Positions 1 through 10,524 of a stretch of DNA of 64,000 bases are shown here, in pieces (within the stretch, counting starts at the first letter, position 1; the number at the start of each line of letters is the position of its first letter). The stretch lies in the NCBI RefSeq assembly GCF_050632385.1, contig NZ_CP192599.1:5804229-5868228 (forward strand), in the 5' to 3' direction. Source of the stretch: Humitalea sp050632385. GTDB lineage: Bacteria > Pseudomonadota > Alphaproteobacteria > Acetobacterales > Acetobacteraceae. The notes under the pieces are model-generated. The model saw only the letters and a program-made list of their open reading frames with translations, was not told the DNA's origin and ran no database searches. The position numbers were made by a program, and so were the translations under genes.

Positions 1-864
1 GTATAAAGAGAACTCCGGGAAACCCTGCACAACCCTACACGGATCGTCCGTGAATGGCGGTTGTCTGTCATTTTTGTCCGCGCTGGTCGTTGCTTCGAGG
101 GCTGCGCTACGACCGCGAAAAACACTCGCGCGCGGGCGGGCGCCCCCGATCTTGAGGTGACGGCTGTCAGGGTGCTCCCCGGCTTGCGGTGGATGCCTAT
201 TCGCGTTGGTGCTGATCCGGGTTGGACCGCAACCGTAACACTGACGGTGTCCCGCCTGCGGAGCGGGGCCTTGGACATTCGCCCCCTCACGGCAGCCGAT
301 GCTGTGCTGGAGGTTGCCATGCCGGCCGGGTTGGTGCGGCGGATTGCCGCGATGGCGGCAGAGGCCGTGACGGCAGACACAGAAGCCGAGTCGCGGCTGA
401 CAAAGTGGTCTGGGCAGCGTGCCGCGTCGGATCATTCAGAATGCCTGCGATCTATCAAATCGCGGCGGCGCTGAAAGTATTTCCCAAATACGCCGATCGC
501 TCCATGTGGCGCATCATTCTTATGTCGATGCTGGGCGTCCCGCTCCTCAAACCGCGGCCCGTATCCACGAAACTTTGCTGCGCGCGAAAACCCGCCTCGG
601 TCCAGCCGTTTCCAACGGATTGGAAGGTGAAACGGTAGTCCTGCCAGGGCGGGTGCCAGCGCGAACTCTCGCAACGCGGACTGCATGCTGCTTCGCGCCA
701 CTTTTCAGGATAGTGACCGTATGGAAACTTGCGCAACACGGTGCCATCCGCCTGCTGATATAGTGAGGTCGGGTGAAGGTATGCTGCCCTGCTCAGGATT
801 TCGTCCGATCCAGACGGTGACCGTGCCGAGTGTCGTCCGATCGCGCGGAAGCCCGCCAGCCCGT
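1..864. other. Left-edge region with no recognisable gene
   Basis: This stretch lies downstream of the hsdR stop and reaches the window edge. Short open frames exist on both strands. The longest plausible one is 61-474 on the plus strand, whose middle part reads like ordinary protein, but it has no convincing ribosome binding site and I do not recognise it. Overlapping frames on both strands between 420 and 900 look like chance reading of GC-rich DNA. I see no tRNA and no clear hairpin terminator behind hsdR. It may be a decayed gene. Confidence 0.4.
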
Positions 865-3800
865 TCATGTCCACGCCTGTCTCGCCTTTCCCAGCGCCTC
901 CCAAAGTCCCCCCGGTCCCAATAGCGCAGCCATGATGCGCGCACGCACGGCCTCCGAATTCAGCGCTTGTTTGCTCATGATCTGATGCGCGCCCATCGAC
1001 TCAATGATGGCGTTCATCAACTCAACATCCAGACTGGGAGAGTTCATGAACTGCTCCTTGGTGTTGGCCGCGGCCTGCGCCTGCAACTCAGCGTTCTCCA
1101 TCAGCTTGGCCCTCACCCCCTCGAAAAATGCGACCCGGTCGCCGTCCGTCAGTTCCCCCTCGAACAGGTCGTTCAGCGCCGCGATGATCTCGTCCAACCG
1201 CTGCTTGTGCTTCTCCTGCACCTGGCCACCACCGACCTCTTTCACAGGCGTCAGGCCGGGCGTGTCGCCCGTGCCGCCCAGGTTCAATTTCTGCTGCCCC
1301 AGGTCGCGCATCCGATGGTGCGTCAGTTTCAGCGCCGACAGGTCGACGCCCTCGCGTTCGCGCCCGTAGTCCAGCAGCGGCAGCAGCATCTTGCCGAACA
1401 GGTAGAGCTTTTCGAAGTCCGTGTTCCCGTAATCGAACATCTGCCCGAGGAACTCATAGACGCGGATGTAGCTGCCCAGGTCTCTCTTGAAGAGGATCAG
1501 GGCCGCCATCTCGTCCTTGGCGGCCTGCTGCGCCTTGGTGCCATCGGTACCGCCCTGGAAGGCCTGGTGGGCCTGCTTGTAGCGGGTCAGGAGTCGGTGG
1601 CTCACCGGCACGATCGCGGCGTCCAGATCGCCTTGCGTGGCCTTGGGGTTGATGGCCACCTTGGCCACCCGCTCAACCTCGAAGGTGTCGTAGCCGCCGA
1701 ACGCGTCCAGCTTGTTCCGCAGGTCCAGCACCACGTTGGGGTCGCTGATATCCGCCAGCGCCGCCGTCTTGTGATACGCCTGGAACGCCTCCAGCATCTT
1801 GTCCGGCTCGTTCACGAAGTCCACGACGTAGGTCGTGTCCTTGCCCGGCGCAGCCCGGTTCAGCCGCGACAGCGTCTGCACCGCCTGGACGCCACCAAGC
1901 TTTCGGTCGACGTACATGGCGCAGAGCAACGGCTGGTCGAAGCCCGTCTGGAACTTGTTGGCCACCAGCAGGATGACAAACTCCGGGGTGTTGAACGCCT
2001 CGCGAATGTCGCGGCCCTTCAGGCCGGGGTTCATGTTGGTTTCGGTGAACTCGTCCGGCCCCGTCTCCGGGTCCGTCACCTCGCCCGAAAAGGCCACCAG
2101 CAGCCCGATCCCATAGCCGCGGCGGGCGATGTAGCCCTGCATCGCCTTCATCCAGCGCACCGCCTCCTTGCGGCTGGCGGTGACCACCATAGCCTTGGCC
2201 TTGCCGCCCAGCAGGTGGGCCACGTTCTGGCGGAAGTGTTCGACCACGATCTCGACGCGGGCGGCGATGTTGTGTGGGTGCAGCCGCACCCATCCCATGA
2301 TGCCTCTCTTGGCCTCGCTGGCATCGACCTCCTTCTCGGTGAAATCCTTGCCGCCGTGGGTCAGGCGAAACGCCATCTTGTACGCCGTGTAGTTCTTCAG
2401 CACGTCGAGGATGAACTTCTCCTCGATGGCCTGGCGCATGGAATACGTATGAAAGGCGGCCGGCAGGTTGTCCTTGCTGGCCGGCATGTCGGGGTTGGGG
2501 CGACGGCCGAAGATTTCCAGCGTCTTAGCCTTGGGGGTCGCGGTGAAGGCCACGTAGGTGATGCCGGTATCCTGATCCGCCCGCGCCGCCATCTGCGCCG
2601 CCAGCAGGTCGTCCAGCCCGACCTCACCACCATCCTCCAGCGCCGCCTGTTCCTCGGCCGTCAGCACCAGCTTGAGTTCGGCGGCGGCCTTTCCGGTTTG
2701 GGAGGAATGGGCTTCGTCGGCGACCACGGCAAATCGCTTGCCCTTGCTGGCCGACAGGCGCTGCACCTCCTTCATGGCGAAGGGGAAGGTCTGGATCGTG
2801 CAGACGACGATCTTCTTGCCTGCCGACAGCGCCGCCGCCAGCTGGGCGCTTTTGGCCGCCCCCTCGCCTGTCACGACCTCCACCACGCCTGGCGTCCGTT
2901 CGAAGCTCTCGATGGCCTCGCGCAACTGCTTGTCCAGCACCGTGCGGTCGGACACCACGACGACCGTGTCGAACAGCTTCTTGTGCGCGGCGTCGTGCAG
3001 ATCGGCCAGGAAGTGGGCCGTCCAGGCGATGGAATTGGTCTTGCCCGAACCGGCGGAGTGCTCGATCAGATACTTGCCGCCCGGCCCATCGATCAGCACC
3101 TGCGCGACCAGTGCGCGGGTGGCGTCCAGTTGATGGAATCGGGGGAAGATCCAGCGCCGGAGCTTTTTCTTGTCGTCCTTCACCGGGACCACGTAGCGGC
3201 CGAGGATTTCCAACCAGCTGTCGCGCTGCCAGATCGCCTCCCACAGATAGGCGGTCTGTGCGCCGTTCGGGTTGGGCGGGTTGCCGGCCCCGAAGTCGAC
3301 ACCGCGGTTGAAGGGCAGGAAGGTGGTGTCCACCCCGGCCAGCAACGTGGTCATGGCGACCTCGCTGTTGCTGACGGCGAAGTGGACCATCGCGCCGCCC
3401 GGAAAGGCCAGCAGCGGTTCCGGCTGGTTGCCGGCAGGAGTCCTGGGCAAGCGGTCGTACTTGTACTGGTCGATCGCGTTCTGAAGCCCCTGCGTGTAGT
3501 CCGACTTCAACTCGGCCGTAGCCACGGGGATGCCGTTGAGGAACAGCACGATGTCGAGGCTGTTCTCGCTGTGGACCGAGTATCGTAGCTGCCGGACCAC
3601 CCGCAGCCGATTGGCGTCGTATCGGGCTTGCAGGTCGCCGTTCATGCCCAACGCGGGTCGGAACTGGCAAAGGACTATGCGCTTCGACAGCCCGACTACG
3701 TCCAGGCCGCCGCGTAGCACCTCCAGCAGCCCCTGCTTGTCCAAGGCGACGCGCAGGCGGTCGGCCAGAACCGTGCCGGCGGTGGGGCCGTGGGTTTTCG

Positions 3801-3975
3801 TCAGGCTGGCCCAGGCATCGGGTTGGGTGGCCTGCACCCAGGCGATCAGGTCCTCGGGGAAGAGCGCGCGGGCGCGGTCGTGGCGGGCGGCGCCGGTGGG
3901 GTCGTAAAGCCAGCCATGCGTGGCGAGGTGGGCACAGAGGCCGTCCTCGAAGGCGATCTCCTTGTGGACGCTCAC
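865..3975 (-). CDS. hsdR: Type I restriction enzyme, R (endonuclease/translocase) subunit
   Basis: This 1036-residue protein is the ATP-driven DNA translocase and nuclease subunit of the type I restriction complex. It has the usual family length. The N-terminal nuclease core shows D141 and the E155-L-K157 triad element. The SF2 motor follows with Walker A HSAGSGKTN (about 306-314), the DEAH box at 420-423 and the FTATPK motif near 480. A long helical C-terminus presumably docks to HsdS/HsdM. The start is GTG at 3975 and overlaps the stop of the upstream gene by 4 nt (GTGA), so translation is probably coupled. It is the last gene of the operon, so the nuclease is made after the methyltransferase. 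All motifs look intact and I expect an active enzyme. Confidence 0.97.
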   Translation of the reverse strand: MSVHKEIAFEDGLCAHLATHGWLYDPTGAARHDRARALFPEDLIAWVQATQPDAWASLTKTHGPTAGTVLADRLRVALDKQGLLEVLRGGLDVVGLSKRIVLCQFRPALGMNGDLQARYDANRLRVVRQLRYSVHSENSLDIVLFLNGIPVATAELKSDYTQGLQNAIDQYKYDRLPRTPAGNQPEPLLAFPGGAMVHFAVSNSEVAMTTLLAGVDTTFLPFNRGVDFGAGNPPNPNGAQTAYLWEAIWQRDSWLEILGRYVVPVKDDKKKLRRWIFPRFHQLDATRALVAQVLIDGPGGKYLIEHSAGSGKTNSIAWTAHFLADLHDAAHKKLFDTVVVVSDRTVLDKQLREAIESFERTPGVVEVVTGEGAAKSAQLAAALSAGKKIVVCTIQTFPFAMKEVQRLSASKGKRFAVVADEAHSSQTGKAAAELKLVLTAEEQAALEDGGEVGLDDLLAAQMAARADQDTGITYVAFTATPKAKTLEIFGRRPNPDMPASKDNLPAAFHTYSMRQAIEEKFILDVLKNYTAYKMAFRLTHGGKDFTEKEVDASEAKRGIMGWVRLHPHNIAARVEIVVEHFRQNVAHLLGGKAKAMVVTASRKEAVRWMKAMQGYIARRGYGIGLLVAFSGEVTDPETGPDEFTETNMNPGLKGRDIREAFNTPEFVILLVANKFQTGFDQPLLCAMYVDRKLGGVQAVQTLSRLNRAAPGKDTTYVVDFVNEPDKMLEAFQAYHKTAALADISDPNVVLDLRNKLDAFGGYDTFEVERVAKVAINPKATQGDLDAAIVPVSHRLLTRYKQAHQAFQGGTDGTKAQQAAKDEMAALILFKRDLGSYIRVYEFLGQMFDYGNTDFEKLYLFGKMLLPLLDYGREREGVDLSALKLTHHRMRDLGQQKLNLGGTGDTPGLTPVKEVGGGQVQEKHKQRLDEIIAALNDLFEGELTDGDRVAFFEGVRAKLMENAELQAQAAANTKEQFMNSPSLDVELMNAIIESMGAHQIMSKQALNSEAVRARIMAALLGPGGLWEALGKARQAWT

Positions 3976-4502
3976 GCAGAACGCGTCCGGATACCCATCG
4001 TCGCGAACGCCGCTGTCACCTCGGGCTTCATTGTGAACAGGCTTCCGTCATCGACGAAGTCGGCCAGGATGCCCGAGAAGAAGTCGGCATTGCGCTTCTC
4101 GGCCCAGGGTGCAGGCCACAGGTAGACGCCTCGCTTCGCGCACATTGTGCCAAAATGCATGTGCCAGGCCTGTCCATCCCAACCCAGCGCCGCCGACAGT
4201 TTGGCCGAGGTCGAGCCAGGGTGGTCAAGCAGGACCTGAATGAGCCTGGCTTCGGTTTCCGTCATCCGAACAGCCTTGAACGCCTCGTCGACCCGCTGGG
4301 CGACGGTCAGGCCACCAAGCCGCACAACTAACGTTTGGTGTTCGACTTCGGTCAAACGCGCCATAGCGTCCAAGACTTGGTTGGCTGACGCCTTCTGCGC
4401 CGTCGTCCCCATGTCACGCAAACGTTCCGCGTTAGTTCGAAGGCGGGCGCGCTCCTCGGGGGACATGTCGGGAAGGTGTCGGAGCGTGGGTTCGATATTC
4501 AT
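3972..4502 (-). CDS. Unrecognised winged-helix-like protein inside the type I RM operon
   Basis: This 176-residue protein has no family I can name. Residues 1-60 are helical and charged. Residues around 95-135 (TETEARLIQVLLDHPGSTSA, then ALGWDGQAWHMHFG) resemble a winged-helix DNA-binding fold. The C-terminal third contains the aromatic-rich stretch YLWPAPWAEKRNADFFSGIL. The frame can be extended upstream to 4724, but the ATG at 4502 is the credible start because it overlaps the hsdS stop as ATGA; its own stop overlaps the hsdR GTG start. Its place between hsdS and hsdR suggests a regulator of restriction, an accessory DNA-binding subunit or an anti-restriction switch. That role is inference from context only. 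Confidence 0.85.
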   Translation of the reverse strand: MNIEPTLRHLPDMSPEERARLRTNAERLRDMGTTAQKASANQVLDAMARLTEVEHQTLVVRLGGLTVAQRVDEAFKAVRMTETEARLIQVLLDHPGSTSAKLSAALGWDGQAWHMHFGTMCAKRGVYLWPAPWAEKRNADFFSGILADFVDDGSLFTMKPEVTAAFATMGIRTRSA

Positions 4503-5839
4503 GCGGCCTCCAGTGCTTTCGGGCTGAGGCCGCGCACGTCGATCTTGCCAGTCACGGCGGCGGAGATCAGGGCGGCGCGACGTTCGCGAAGGAAGGCAAT
4601 GGCGCGATGGGCTTCGGTTGTAAGGGCGTCGAAGCGCGCCGCTTGGGCGTCGATAGCCGCAAGAACTCTGACCTGTTCGGTCAGCGGCGGCACAGCGATG
4701 ACGATTTGCTTGAACTCGTCCCAATAGAGACGAAGGCGGAAATCGGTAACGCCCTTCGAATAGCGGCGCATTTCCTCGATTGCTTGTGGGGTTCGCAGAA
4801 CGAATTCAACGAATGCCGTTCGCAGGTCACCTCTCGGCCGCGCCACGACATAGGCCGGGCTGACCATGCCGACAACGGCGACCGTCCCGAAGCCGCCCTG
4901 CCAAGCACGCATCATGTTGTAGACGAGGTCACCTACCGCGACCTTCTTGTACTTCGTTCGATCTTCGCTGCGCGTGACCTTCCGATCCATCTCAACATCG
5001 GCAAGCTCGCGGTCTGAAACACCATTATGGATGGAGACGCTGAGGACAGGAAGATCGTGCTCTCCTTCCTCAATGACTTCTCGAAACAGCGCGCCAAGGC
5101 GCTGCACCTTCCAATGCGCTGGCACCTGCCCTAGCCATGCCACCCCGGAATCCTTCATCGGGGTGTTGGGGTCCAAGCCCTTGGTAACCGCCTGGGAGAT
5201 GACGGCCTGCCGCTTCTCCCTGAGCAGCGCGATCAACCGCTCCTGCTCGGCCACCAGCGCGTCGATCTTGCCGGTTTCACGATCGAGGAAGGCTATCAGC
5301 GCGCGTTGCTCCTCGGCAGGCGGAACTGTCACGGGCAGGTTGGCGACATCGTCGAGGCTGAGTTGGATTTTCGTTCCCCCGTAGCATTGGGCGTCCAGGT
5401 AGGCCTTTCCCGCTGCGGATAGTGTAGCGTAGCCAACCCACCGCGGCAGCAGGAGGTCGCCGCGCAGCCGGGCGAGCGCGACATGCTGGCTGACATAGGC
5501 GCATTCGAGGTTGTTGGGCACGACTGCCACGGAGCCCATGAAGGCTGTGATCGAGAATAGAACATCCCCGGGCTGGACGCGCGTCCGCTCGCCTTCCGCG
5601 CCAGCGGGCACCTCGACACGCTGTATGTCCGCAAGATCAAGTTCGAGGCCGTCGCGTGGGAGGTTTCCGATACGGAGGAACAGCGCGCCTTCGTCCGCGT
5701 AGTGATCCGCCCATCCGCGTGAGCCGCTTGTGAGGAAGTGGAGGTCCCGCTTGAGCGCGATTACCTTCCAACCGAGTGGGATCGCGCCGAACCATTCCAC
5801 CCCACTTTCCCGGTACGCCGGATAAACCGGGAACGTCAT
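4499..5839 (-). CDS. hsdS: Type I restriction-modification specificity subunit
   Basis: At 446 residues this is a full-length HsdS, which sets the bipartite DNA target of both methylation and cleavage. It has the expected internal duplication. Each half opens with a similar phrase (SGVEWFGAIPLGW near residue 12, SGVAWLGQVPAHW near 231), runs through a target-recognition domain, and ends in a long conserved helix (LIALLREKRQAVISQAVTKG at about 202-221, and a similar one near the C-terminus). ATG at 5839 overlaps the rhuM stop by 4 nt, and its stop overlaps the next start in the same way. The two recognition domains differ, as expected for an asymmetric split target. The target cannot be predicted by eye. 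Confidence 0.96.
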   Translation of the reverse strand: MTFPVYPAYRESGVEWFGAIPLGWKVIALKRDLHFLTSGSRGWADHYADEGALFLRIGNLPRDGLELDLADIQRVEVPAGAEGERTRVQPGDVLFSITAFMGSVAVVPNNLECAYVSQHVALARLRGDLLLPRWVGYATLSAAGKAYLDAQCYGGTKIQLSLDDVANLPVTVPPAEEQRALIAFLDRETGKIDALVAEQERLIALLREKRQAVISQAVTKGLDPNTPMKDSGVAWLGQVPAHWKVQRLGALFREVIEEGEHDLPVLSVSIHNGVSDRELADVEMDRKVTRSEDRTKYKKVAVGDLVYNMMRAWQGGFGTVAVVGMVSPAYVVARPRGDLRTAFVEFVLRTPQAIEEMRRYSKGVTDFRLRLYWDEFKQIVIAVPPLTEQVRVLAAIDAQAARFDALTTEAHRAIAFLRERRAALISAAVTGKIDVRGLSPKALEAA

Positions 5840-6890
5840 TCCTCGCTTCCTCCGCGCGCCGCCGGCTTGCGGCGCTTCGGCAGCTTCTTCGCCGCATCCT
5901 CCAACCGCCGCAGCGCATCCGCCTCGCCTTCCGCCTCCAGCGCGGCGCGGCGGTGGGCGGCAAACACCTCGTATTCCGCCGCGGCCTTGCGGTCGGCTGC
6001 CTCCCGAGTCACCCGGCCGGCATTGGGCAGCACGTCGCGGTCGTTGAAGCGCAGAAAATCATCCAGCCGGGCCTTCCAGTCGTTCAAGAAGATCTGCTTG
6101 CGGCGCCGCGCCTGGTCTTCGGCAAAGTCCAGGAACATCACCACGATTCGGTTCAGTTCGCCGATCTCCGCTGCGTTCAGGTAGTTCTTGGCCACCGTGA
6201 TATCCGCCTTCCGCACCCGCTCCCCCGGCTGCGTCGTCAGGCCCATATTCGGCTTACTGGCATCGGCACGGCTGGCGATCAGTTCAGGCGCCGTCATGCC
6301 CGTGGCCGCAAAATGCAGCTTGTTCTGCACCACCTGAAACATCGCCTGGGTTTCCGCCGCTCCCGGCACGTAATCGGCGGCCAGGGCGAAGATCTCCCGC
6401 ACCCGCAGATACACCCGCCGCTCACTGGCACGGATGTCGCGGATGCGTTCAAGCAATTCATCGAAGTAATCCGGCACCCCCACCCCGGGCGGGTTGCGCA
6501 GGCGCTCATCATCCAGGACGAAGCCCTTGCGGAGGTATTCCTCCAGCCGCGCGGTCGCCCATTGCCGGAATTCGGTACCGCGCGCGCTGCGCACCCTGAA
6601 GCCGACGGCGAGGATGGCGGGCAGGCTGTAGTGCTGGATGGGGCGGGAGACTTGCCGCTGGCCCTCGGCGCGAACTATTAAGTGGGACTTAATAGTTGCC
6701 TCCGGGGTCAGTTCGCGATCGGCGTATATGGCGCGCAGATGGATGTTGATGTTGGGCACACTGGTCTGAAACAGCTCCGCCATCTGCACCTGCGTCAGCC
6801 ATAGGGTTTCGTCGGCGAAGCGGCATTCCAGCCGGGTGCTTCCATCCTCGGTCTGGTAGAGAAGAAGGCTTGAGGGCGGCAGGCCATCGC

Positions 6891-6894
<4 letters not shown>
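5836..6894 (-). CDS. rhuM: RhuM-family protein (virulence RhuM-like)
   Basis: The 352-residue protein matches the RhuM family. It has a phage-regulator-like N-terminal half with the typical phrase LWLTQVQMAELFQTSVPNIN and a segment around EFRQWATARLEEYLRKGFVLD that is characteristic of the family, then a helical charged C-terminus ending RRKPAARGG. RhuM genes occur both in Salmonella SPI-3 and, very often, inside type I RM operons. Their molecular job is unknown. The start is GTG at 6894 overlapping the hsdM stop (GTGA); the stop overlaps the hsdS ATG. The tight coupling argues that it works with the RM complex rather than being a passenger. Confidence 0.9.
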
Positions 6895-8729
<1,835 letters not shown>

Positions 8730-8795
8730 GGGCGGGCGTTCGGTTCCTGGGGCAGTCGTGTTGGCGGGGCGGCGCAGACTGAACGAGACCGCACG

Positions 8796-8929
8796 GATGT
8801 GGAACGGTCAGCGGGAATGCGTTGGCACGCAAGCTGCAACCAAAAGAAAAGGGACCATTGGTTCAACTCTGACTATGCCGCCTATTGCACGGGCATCCAT
8901 CGATTTATCTAAGATGTGGAACGGCCAGC
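8796..8929. repeat. 17-bp direct repeat pair in the hsdM upstream region
   Basis: GATGTGGAACGG followed by TCAGC occurs at 8796-8812, and the same string with CCAGC at 8913-8929, so 16 of 17 positions match and the copies are 117 bp apart. They sit in the only non-coding gap from which the hsd operon can be transcribed. The second copy adjoins an AT-rich stretch (TTAGATAAAT on the minus strand) that could hold a -10 element. A regulatory binding site is plausible, but no regulator is identified. Confidence 0.5.
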
Positions 8930-9013
8930 CTGATCCACGCCCGCAGACCGACCAGTTCCACCTGTCCGACCACCTGGGGCGAAGTGGGGGTGTCTATGCC
9001 GCCCCGCCATCCA

Positions 9014-9814
9014 TCATTTCGGCGTTCGGATACGCTTTGCGACAACAAGGCCAACGATGAGGCCAAACCCCGTTGTCAGCAAAATAGCAACGATCACGCC
9101 GTTGATATTGAGCGGCAACCGGAACCACGTACTGGCGTAGGGAAGCCGCAAAAATTCTACGATTTGGATATTTCCAGCGACCATCGCCCTCGCGATTTCT
9201 GCCGGATCGACTTGCGCCAGATATCCGGCCGGGACTAGTTCGCCAAAGACCGACCATTGGGAATTGTAGCAGCAGCCGAGAAACATTGTGCCGCAAAACC
9301 ATCCGGCTGCTGCAAAAAATAAGGCAATAACGGTTTGGAAAAGGCGTCGCCCGATTTGCTGACCGTTATCAGCCGTCCTCTCAGATCGCTTCTGCTTCAT
9401 CGGGAATGGCTCCGGCTGAGACTTCGGTTCCGGCGCAGCAAGGACAGAAGATGGTGATTCCACAACGGTCAGCGCGCGGGCATTCGCCAGGTCGGGAGTG
9501 GTTGGCATGGTGGCGCGCGTCGTCACGGCAGAGGGTGTCGCAATGGCTTCCTCGACGTTTAAAGCAATCGTGGCGTTGAAACCGTTCTCCTGGTCATGGC
9601 GCAGCAACCGATCTACCTGCGCCAGCAGACCCGCTACCTCGTCTGGCGTCTTCGGGGGATCGTCGCTCTGGCTTACGTAGTCGCCGTGCTGGTCCAGGAT
9701 CGACACGGCGCCGTGCTCATCCACGATCTGCCAACCATAGGGTAGCAGCGCCTGGACGGCCGCGATGTGGTCTGCCCTGCTGTTAGAAAGTTCAATCCGT
9801 GGTTCATCTGTCAT
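9014..9814 (-). CDS. Unrecognised two-TM membrane protein, third gene of DUF932 operon
   Basis: This 266-residue protein is not one I recognise. Residues 1-90 form a soluble domain (for example ALLPYGWQIVDEHGAVSILD) with helices around VAGLLAQVDRLLRHD. A low-complexity linker rich in T, A and P follows, then two hydrophobic segments (LFQTVIALFFAAAGWFCGTM and INGVIVAILLTTGFGLIVGL) with a short loop between them. ATG at 9814 overlaps the stop of the preceding gene as ATGA, which decides the start over an in-frame codon 10 residues upstream. It should be an inner-membrane protein with a long N-terminal cytoplasmic part. It sits just upstream of the RM operon on the same strand. Confidence 0.75.
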   Translation of the reverse strand: MTDEPRIELSNSRADHIAAVQALLPYGWQIVDEHGAVSILDQHGDYVSQSDDPPKTPDEVAGLLAQVDRLLRHDQENGFNATIALNVEEAIATPSAVTTRATMPTTPDLANARALTVVESPSSVLAAPEPKSQPEPFPMKQKRSERTADNGQQIGRRLFQTVIALFFAAAGWFCGTMFLGCCYNSQWSVFGELVPAGYLAQVDPAEIARAMVAGNIQIVEFLRLPYASTWFRLPLNINGVIVAILLTTGFGLIVGLVVAKRIRTPK

Positions 9815-10524
9815 GGTGCGCGAAGGTCCGGATTTCTGAAACACTCACCGATGAGCCATCGCATGCCGAGGTCATTTGACCCGCTCGCGCGCGGCAGACG
9901 GTTAGAGTGTCGCAGCACACATCCCGCCCTAGCGTCTTCAGGCGACGACGGTCGTCCGAAAGACCAATCGGCAGAGCCACCGACGATGCATCCGGCGATG
10001 AAAAATACAGCTGCAGTGGATCCGATCACCATGCGTTTTCGACGACTCCCCACGATGTCAACCCCATGAGACTGTGCGGTCTGGGGCGCTGCAACCCGCT
10101 CCAATTGAACGCGGTCGCCAAACGCGGCGGCGGGACGCAAACGGGACAGTTGCGCCCCGTCGAAGTGTGTCATCCGCCAGGGAATGTCTGAACCGTCGAC
10201 GCTTTCGACGACAATCCGCCGCCCTCGCCTCGATTCCGTCGTCTCACCGATCACACGCCAGATTTTTGATCCGTTTCCTTCGACAGTCATAAAGACCAGT
10301 TCACCGTGCGTGAAGCGTGCCGGCGCCGCCTCCGGGCCATGCGCTGAACGGCCCGACGAATGGGACGGGGTGGGTTTTCTATCACGGACCGCTGCTACCG
10401 TTTGGCTTACCACATCGGCTTGTTGCTGCGCCTCGAATCGGAAGTCCATGATCGCGCGATAGCCGGCGAAAATGACCAGGCAGGCTGCTGGGATCGCGAA
10501 GAGGGAAAAAACCACCAAACCCAT
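9811..10524 (-). CDS. Unrecognised membrane protein, second gene of DUF932 operon
   Basis: The 237-residue product starts at ATG 10524, which shares one base with the stop of the DUF932 gene (TGATG). It has an N-terminal membrane segment (about residues 2-22) and a second one around RMVIGSTAAVFFIAGCIVGG. The intervening 130 residues are soluble and include a beta-rich stretch (HGELVFMTVEG, KIWRVIGETTESRRGRRIVV) that could be a small barrel. No family is recognised. Its stop overlaps the next start by 4 nt, so the three genes are almost certainly co-translated and may form one membrane-linked complex. Confidence 0.75.
   Translation of the reverse strand: MGLVVFSLFAIPAACLVIFAGYRAIMDFRFEAQQQADVVSQTVAAVRDRKPTPSHSSGRSAHGPEAAPARFTHGELVFMTVEGNGSKIWRVIGETTESRRGRRIVVESVDGSDIPWRMTHFDGAQLSRLRPAAAFGDRVQLERVAAPQTAQSHGVDIVGSRRKRMVIGSTAAVFFIAGCIVGGSADWSFGRPSSPEDARAGCVLRHSNRLPRASGSNDLGMRWLIGECFRNPDLRAP

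Noticed and set aside
967..3588. Very long open frame on the plus strand opposite hsdR
   Set aside because: It is the antisense of a gene with full type I motifs. GC-rich codon bias leaves the opposite strand free of stops; the product is low-complexity (H, Q, R, V) with no domain.
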